Shown here piece by piece: positions 59,341 through 64,000 of a stretch of 64,000 nucleotides of DNA; position 1 is the stretch's first letter, and every line of letters starts with the position of its first letter. Source of the stretch: a bacterium (GTDB lineage: Bacteria > Hinthialibacterota > Hinthialibacteria > Hinthialibacterales > Hinthialibacteraceae). The translations under genes were made by a program, and so were the position numbers. The notes under the pieces are model-generated. The model did no database searches. It saw nothing but the letters and a program-made list of their open reading frames with translations, and was not told the origin of the DNA. Where the stretch lies: positions 56,236 to 120,235 of the forward strand of contig WGLV01000019.1 of the NCBI GenBank assembly GCA_016125385.1. The letters are read 5' to 3'.

Positions 59341-60667
59341 AGCGGTATTTGGGGCGATGGTTGGTGTAGAGCGTCGTCAGAATCTTGCGCAGATGCGTCG
59401 TGTTCAACTGCGTCCGGAACCACTTCAGCGTATAAAGCGTGGTGGGGTCGGGAAGCCCCTCGAACTTGATGGTTTTGAACGGCGCGATGAACTGATGCAG
59501 GTCGGGATGCATCGTGTCGACCACTTGCTGAGTGATGAGGATGTCTTCAGCGGTGGCGGACGACTGAGTCATCTTGCCGATGCGCATGTCTTTACTCTGC
59601 AACATCTCCTCGCCCTGAAAGATCATTTCGCCGACATGGACGCCGATCGCGGCCTGCACCTTCTGGTTGTCGCGCACGGTGAGGTTGCGCTTGAAAAGCC
59701 CCTGTAGAATCTGAATCGCCGCCACGGCGGCGCGGTCGATGTTGTCGAGTTCGAATCCAGCGACGATCTGGTCGCCCTCGCAATTGCGGAGAAAGCAACA
59801 TCCCTGCGAGGTGAAGGTCTTGTTACATATTTTCTGATATTCCTCGATCAGGCGGGTGGCCTCCCGGTCGCCGTAACTCCAGAATTTTTTGGTGGAGCCG
59901 CAGACATCGATATAAACCATCGCCCAGTTATGCGTGCGTTTTTCGCCCGAAACCGCGCCCGCTCCAGCCTGTACCTTCGCCGCCAGATACGCGGGCAGCT
60001 TGGAGGCCGCCTTCTTCATCGGAGCGGGAAGTTTAGCCGGAAGCGCCTCGTAGAGGTCTTGCGGTTCGGGGATGTTTTTCAGTTCATAGGTTCCAACTTT
60101 TGAAAATTTGAAATCCTGACTTTTGGCGAGATCTTTTGCCAGTTCGCTCGACACCAGCACCTGGCCCGGTTTGGCTTTGCCCTTCACGCGCGCCGCCATG
60201 TTGGCGGAATTCGACTGCTGCAGTACGCCGTCGCGGTACACCACGTAGCCCTTGTGGAGGCCGATGGCGGGGACGAGAGGTTCTTCGCCCATGCGCGAAG
60301 CGTTCCACTCCAACATCGCGTCAAGCAGCGAATTGGCGGCCTTCAGCGCCTGTTCGACTTCTTCATAACAGCAGACGATCTGCGGACCGCCCGCCGGATC
60401 GACGAACGTGGGGCCATACAACATTAACTGTTCGCGCGCCACGTGTTGATATTCATCAAACAGGGCTTCCGCTTCCGCGGTGTCTTTTTTCCAGACCGCC
60501 TGCGCGGATGGCGACGCGTCAATGAACATGATCGCCCATAATTTCTGGTTTTGATCTCGAAACTGCTGTTCAACCCGATCGCGGGTTTCAAGCGCCTTGC
60601 GAAGTCGGTCTTCGAGATCGTTGGAAAGGTTCGACCCTTTGCCCGGGGAAAAGTCGCCTCTCATCAT
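59339..60667 (-). CDS. Protein with two class III nucleotidyl-cyclase-like domains
   Basis: A 442-residue soluble protein with two CHD (adenylate/guanylate cyclase homology) domains, about residues 44-225 and 249-425. Domain 1: IMFIDASPSAQAVW, a GGPQIVCCYE strand where the second metal aspartate would be, and PAIGLHKGYVV. Domain 2: MVYIDVCGSTKKFW with the first metal aspartate and CEGDQIVAGFE with the second, then AIGVHVGEMIF. Domain 2 keeps both metal sites and may be catalytic; domain 1 has lost the second and may be regulatory. No membrane segment. It may make a cyclic nucleotide or sense one. Confidence 0.83.
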   Translation of the reverse strand: MMRGDFSPGKGSNLSNDLEDRLRKALETRDRVEQQFRDQNQKLWAIMFIDASPSAQAVWKKDTAEAEALFDEYQHVAREQLMLYGPTFVDPAGGPQIVCCYEEVEQALKAANSLLDAMLEWNASRMGEEPLVPAIGLHKGYVVYRDGVLQQSNSANMAARVKGKAKPGQVLVSSELAKDLAKSQDFKFSKVGTYELKNIPEPQDLYEALPAKLPAPMKKAASKLPAYLAAKVQAGAGAVSGEKRTHNWAMVYIDVCGSTKKFWSYGDREATRLIEEYQKICNKTFTSQGCCFLRNCEGDQIVAGFELDNIDRAAVAAIQILQGLFKRNLTVRDNQKVQAAIGVHVGEMIFQGEEMLQSKDMRIGKMTQSSATAEDILITQQVVDTMHPDLHQFIAPFKTIKFEGLPDPTTLYTLKWFRTQLNTTHLRKILTTLYTNHRPKYR

Positions 60668-61356
60668 GAATTGAATCCTGTTCCTGTTTTGTGGCGTTCA
60701 ACGAATGACGCCGTCGCGGCGCGTGATGAACATGACGGCGACGGTTCGAATTGAAAAGCCTGTTTTTCTACTACCGATTGTGGGCTATGCGTCTCAACGA
60801 GTTCATGCAAAAAAATGACCGTTAATGTGATCGTCATTGATAGGAACTAAGTCATTACGCGATATAACCATGCCGCGCAAGCGAGATTATACCATAAAAC
60901 AAGATGAGATTTAGTAAAGATTTCTTATTATAATATAGAGAAGTACTTTGAAGCATCGCGGGTTAGACGGGTTGCATGAAAAAATTATCAAATTGAAAAA
61001 AATTCTGCCGGATTAAATCAGAAGCGGATGATTTTTCCGCCGCGTTCACCGCCGGTCATGAGTGGTTAATGTATCAAAAACACGCTGAAAGAAACCTGAC
61101 AAACCACGAATCATGTAAAAAAATGAAATTAAAGGCCGATATGTATTATTATTTCTATGATTACGTCTCGAAATACAGTAATATAAGCCGTGTGCCTGTC
61201 TTTTAGCACAGTACTTGCGATATTATACATTACCACGCCGTTATGAGCGTGTGAGCAAAATGTGAAAAAGTATTACACCTTGGAATTATACCCTTATCGT
61301 GCCAGCCGGAGCCCCGGCAGCACGGGGTTATCACTTAACAATCGTGAGAGTGGCGC
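60668..61356. other. Long AT-rich intergenic region
   Basis: About 690 bp between divergent genes, more AT-rich than average for the window. It should hold both promoters. No credible small ORF, RNA gene or family repeat was recognised. Confidence 0.5.
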
Positions 61357-63321
61357 TTGAAAAACCCGTTCTCTCGCCAGGATGATCTGCCTTTCTCGCT
61401 GACCGGTAAACCCGACCGGATATCCCAAACTCTGTTCGGGAAGTACGGCGAGGAAAAACGCTGGGAGGCGCTCGACGCCATCTCCGCGCCGGGGCAATCG
61501 AAATGGCATCAGCGCCTGCTGTTGTGGATGCTGGCCAGCGAAAACCCCGACATGCGCGACCGGTGTTGGGAAATTCTCGATCATTCCAAGGTGGACTTTG
61601 AGATTCTGATGACCGAGCTTTCCTGCCCGATGTGGCAGGTGCGCGTCGGCGTCATTCGCCTGCTCGCCAAGAGCGGGCGGCTCGATATCGTTCGCTACCT
61701 GGTGGCGGGCATCGAAGACTACCATCAGAACGTGGTCGACGAGACCAAGGCCAGCCTGATCACGCTGGTTAAAAACGCCATCAACCGCCGCTCGCGCGGC
61801 GAGCTGCCCCGCGAAGAAGTCGAAGACGCGCTTACCGCGCTCTTTCAGCCGCTCTACGCTTCAAAGCGTTCTCCCAAATATCAGGCCATCCAGTTTCTGT
61901 TCAAAGTGGCTCCGCTTGATGAAGACCTCTTCTGGGAGATGTATCTCAACCTTGAGCTGCCCCAGTACACCGCGTTTCATGAAGAGCTGGTGCGCTATCA
62001 GGCCGAGGGTTCGCTCGACGTGCTGTATCACGGCCTGCTTCAGCAGAACGAGGCCATCGTTCAGCGCCTGACCGGTTTTCTGTCGATGGCGGTTCGCAAC
62101 AGCGGCGACAACGTCACCCATCATCTCAACGCCATCCGCAAACTCAGCAAGGATGAGTTCGTCAAGATCGCGTTCGTGCTTCAGCATTACCGCATTCTGG
62201 TCGAGTTTCAGGGCCTGATCAAACACATGGCCCCCTCCGACCGCATCGTGCTGTTCGATCTGCTCGAGGCGGTCGGCGCTGAACAGAACCTCGCGTTTCT
62301 GCTGCGATGCCTTCAGCTTGACGACTCGCGCATCCGCATCCGCGTGCTCAAAATTCTTGGAGAGAGCGAGACGCTGGGCCTGCGGCACGAGGTGTTTGAA
62401 TTTCTGACCGACACCGATGAACAGGTGTTGCTGGCCACACTGCGTTATCTGCAGAAAAAAGGCGACCTCTCCATACTCGAAAAAATTTCTCACCTCACGC
62501 GCAGCAAAAAGAAGAAAGTGCGCCAGGGCGTGGTCACGACGATGTTCAAGATTGTCAAAGACATGATGCTGAAAGATTTTGACAGCTTCGGCGATCAGAA
62601 GCGCAACAAGATTCTGCGCTGGCTGCTCAAGATGAAGCCCAACTTCTTTCAGGAGATGTCGTATCTGTCTGAATCGCCCGTCGAGCAGGACCGCATCCGC
62701 TATCTCAAGATGCTCGAAGCCGAAGACCTCAGCGGCGCGATGGCCGAGTATCGCCGCCTCTCCAAAGACAACAGCGCCAAGGTGCGCGCCACGTCAGTGA
62801 AAGGGTTTGGCCGGATGAAAGACCCCGACACCCGGTTCCGCCTCGCCAAAACCCACTTTAAAGACGCCGACCCCCGCGTGCGGGCCAACGCGGTCGAACT
62901 GTTGACCGACGAAAAACCTGAAGACCCTGAAATGATCGAGATGGCGAAAAGCGCCGCCAAATCGAAAGACCGGCGCGAGCGCGCCAACGCGCTGGCCAAG
63001 CTGCTCAACTGGGGATTCGCCGAGTATGAAGACTCGCTGATGAAGATGTTGAACAACGAAGACGAATGGGAAAAATCGAGCGGACTCTGGGTGGTGGGGG
63101 TCACGAAAAACACCAGCCACCTGACCGATTATCTTCGCGACGCCGCCAATGACAAGCGCTCGCATGTGCGTGAAATGGCGGTTCGCGGCATCGGCCTGAA
63201 GGGCTCTGAAGAAGACCTGCGCGCCCTGATGCCCTTCCTGCAGGATCCCGACCGCAATGTACGCGTCGCCGCCCAGAAGGCGCTGCGAAGCCGTCTCAAC
63301 CTCTCGTTCGAAATCGCCTGA
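61357..63321 (+). CDS. HEAT-repeat protein
   Basis: A 654-residue, wholly alpha-helical protein built of HEAT-like repeats; examples are WQVRVGVIRLLAKSGRLD near residue 92 and VRANAVELLTDEKPEDPEM near residue 510. It begins with TTG and has no N-terminal signal, so it is cytoplasmic. HEAT solenoids bind protein or small-molecule partners. No enzymatic domain is visible. It is followed 33 bp downstream by the FlhB-C-like gene. The start is uncertain, but no ATG lies nearby upstream in frame. Confidence 0.85.
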   Translation: MKNPFSRQDDLPFSLTGKPDRISQTLFGKYGEEKRWEALDAISAPGQSKWHQRLLLWMLASENPDMRDRCWEILDHSKVDFEILMTELSCPMWQVRVGVIRLLAKSGRLDIVRYLVAGIEDYHQNVVDETKASLITLVKNAINRRSRGELPREEVEDALTALFQPLYASKRSPKYQAIQFLFKVAPLDEDLFWEMYLNLELPQYTAFHEELVRYQAEGSLDVLYHGLLQQNEAIVQRLTGFLSMAVRNSGDNVTHHLNAIRKLSKDEFVKIAFVLQHYRILVEFQGLIKHMAPSDRIVLFDLLEAVGAEQNLAFLLRCLQLDDSRIRIRVLKILGESETLGLRHEVFEFLTDTDEQVLLATLRYLQKKGDLSILEKISHLTRSKKKKVRQGVVTTMFKIVKDMMLKDFDSFGDQKRNKILRWLLKMKPNFFQEMSYLSESPVEQDRIRYLKMLEAEDLSGAMAEYRRLSKDNSAKVRATSVKGFGRMKDPDTRFRLAKTHFKDADPRVRANAVELLTDEKPEDPEMIEMAKSAAKSKDRRERANALAKLLNWGFAEYEDSLMKMLNNEDEWEKSSGLWVVGVTKNTSHLTDYLRDAANDKRSHVREMAVRGIGLKGSEEDLRALMPFLQDPDRNVRVAAQKALRSRLNLSFEIA

Positions 63322-63354
63322 CCGGGCCCGCCGCGCCCGGCGGATTCAAACCGC

Positions 63355-63633
63355 ATGCGAAAACACGCCGTCGCCATCCAGTATCAACCTGAAGAAAACT
63401 CGGCTCCCGCCGTGGTGGCCAAGGGTAAAGGCGCGATCGCCGACCGTATTATCGAAATCGCCCAGGCGTATGGCGTGCCGCTGTATGAAGACCCCGACCT
63501 GGTTGAAGTGTTGGGCGCGATCGACCTGGGACGCGAAATTCCTCCCGAACTGTATAAGGCGATGGCTGAAGTGCTCGCCTTTATTTACCGCGTGAACGGG
63601 ACGGCCAAAGACGCCGTCAATCGAGCGAATTGA
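63355..63633 (+). CDS. FlhB C-terminal-domain-like protein (YlqH type)
   Basis: A 92-residue protein matching the cytoplasmic C-terminal domain of FlhB/EscU: AVAIQYQPEENSAPAVVAKG, IADRIIEIAQAYGVPLYEDP, and VLGAIDLGREIPPELYKAMAEVLAF. The full NPTH autocleavage site lies before this region in FlhB and is not included. Such stand-alone FlhB-C proteins are known in flagellated and some non-flagellated bacteria. No flagellar or type III secretion gene is in the window. Function here unknown. Confidence 0.88.
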   Translation: MRKHAVAIQYQPEENSAPAVVAKGKGAIADRIIEIAQAYGVPLYEDPDLVEVLGAIDLGREIPPELYKAMAEVLAFIYRVNGTAKDAVNRAN

Positions 63634-63642
63634 TAAATCCGG

Positions 63643-63676
63643 TTGACATCGCAGGATTTTACAGGGATCATAATAT
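63643..63676 (+). promoter_or_regulatory. Possible promoter upstream of the last pseudopilin gene
   Basis: TTGACA at 63643-63648 and TAATAT at 63671-63676, but the spacer is 22 bp, longer than normal. A hairpin (GCTTTATTT/AAATAAAGC, 63754-63775) lies between it and the gene. Confidence 0.3.
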
Positions 63677-63846
63677 AAAGGCAGTGGTGGATCGGACGCG
63701 AATACTCTTGTTTTCAAATAACCCCTCCGTTTGACCGGCGCTGATGGAATCCGGCTTTATTTATTTAAATAAAGCGTCGTCAAGCGGAGACCCCTCACGG
63801 GGCCGCCCGCACACTTTCAAGTATCAGGAAAGGCAGGTAAAAGGGG

Positions 63847-64000
63847 ATGATGAAAACAAAAGGGTTTACGCTGATCGAACTGTTGATCGTCGTCGCGATC
63901 ATCGGGATCCTCGCGGCCATCGCGGTGCCGAACTTCATGAATGCTCAGGTTCGCGCCAAAGTGGCTCGCGCGGAGTCGGAAATGCGGAACATCCAGAACT
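63847..64000 (+). CDS. Type II/IV pseudopilin, N-terminal part
   Basis: The first 51 residues of a prepilin running off the right edge. MMKTKG leader, then [19 protein letters not shown] with glutamate-5 and a helix [19 protein letters not shown] matching the other pseudopilins. AAAAGGGG directly precedes the adjacent ATGs (63847, 63850). It is the fourth member of this family in the window. Confidence 0.93.
   Translation, partial: MMKTKGFTLIELLIVVAIIGILAAIAVPNFMNAQVRAKVARAESEMRNIQN

Overview
The window is GC-rich, gene-dense bacterial chromosome. No ribosomal RNA, tRNA, CRISPR array, transposase or phage gene could be recognised. The gene set (miaA-hfq-hflX, hslVU, a PTS-like regulatory cascade with HPr kinase, futalosine-pathway MqnC, nickel superoxide dismutases, several GspG-like pseudopilins, and large YfhO membrane proteins) suggests a Gram-negative-type bacterium from a little-cultured lineage of the Planctomycetota / Sumerlaeota / Hydrogenedentota kind. 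That placement is inferred from gene style only. A family of palindromic intergenic repeats recurs throughout and looks like a genome-specific signature.

Layout. 1-2.4 kb: end of miaA, then hfq, hflX and a small membrane protein. 2.5-10.8 kb (minus strand): a 1188-residue YfhO protein carrying two ILEI/PANDER-like domains, a lipoprotein, an internally duplicated ABC-2 permease and an EamA transporter. 11-18.8 kb (minus): aroC, a zinc-ribbon protein, a ThiF-type E1 enzyme with a TusA-like partner, a HicBA toxin-antitoxin pair, a coupled histidine-kinase/receiver gene pair and a second YfhO protein. 19.2-23 kb (plus): ptsN-hprK-ptsH-ptsI plus a DUF167 gene, a regulatory PTS with no sugar permease. 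23.5-33.4 kb: a DUF4914/PEPCK-like protein, a GntR-LacI regulator, mqnC with a lipoprotein, a polyprenyl sugar-phosphate transferase, a toroid/heparinase-like protein and an orphan BlaI repressor.

33.7-46.9 kb: a lipoprotein with duplicated STN-like domains, BrnTA, a DUF1080 lipoprotein, a 14-blade WD40 protein ending in a dockerin, a secreted protein with a tandem ~190-residue repeat, a homocysteine methyltransferase/MTHFR fusion whose methyltransferase half lacks the zinc cysteines, a third YfhO protein and hslVU. 47-64 kb: tandemly duplicated pseudopilins, a NusG paralogue, a HAD phosphatase, a third pseudopilin, a deoxyhypusine-synthase-like protein, a nickel-SOD locus (sodN, a SodX-type peptidase, and a second SOD with an export signal), a STAS protein, long and short NfeD proteins, a double nucleotide-cyclase-domain protein, a HEAT-repeat protein, an orphan FlhB-C-like protein and the start of a fourth pseudopilin.

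The strongest candidates for something new are the double Ni-SOD locus, where signal-peptidase cleavage of the second enzyme would itself expose the nickel hook; the zinc-less methyltransferase-MTHFR fusion; the YfhO-ILEI fusion; the HPr kinase with changed active-site residues; and the covarying hairpin repeats.
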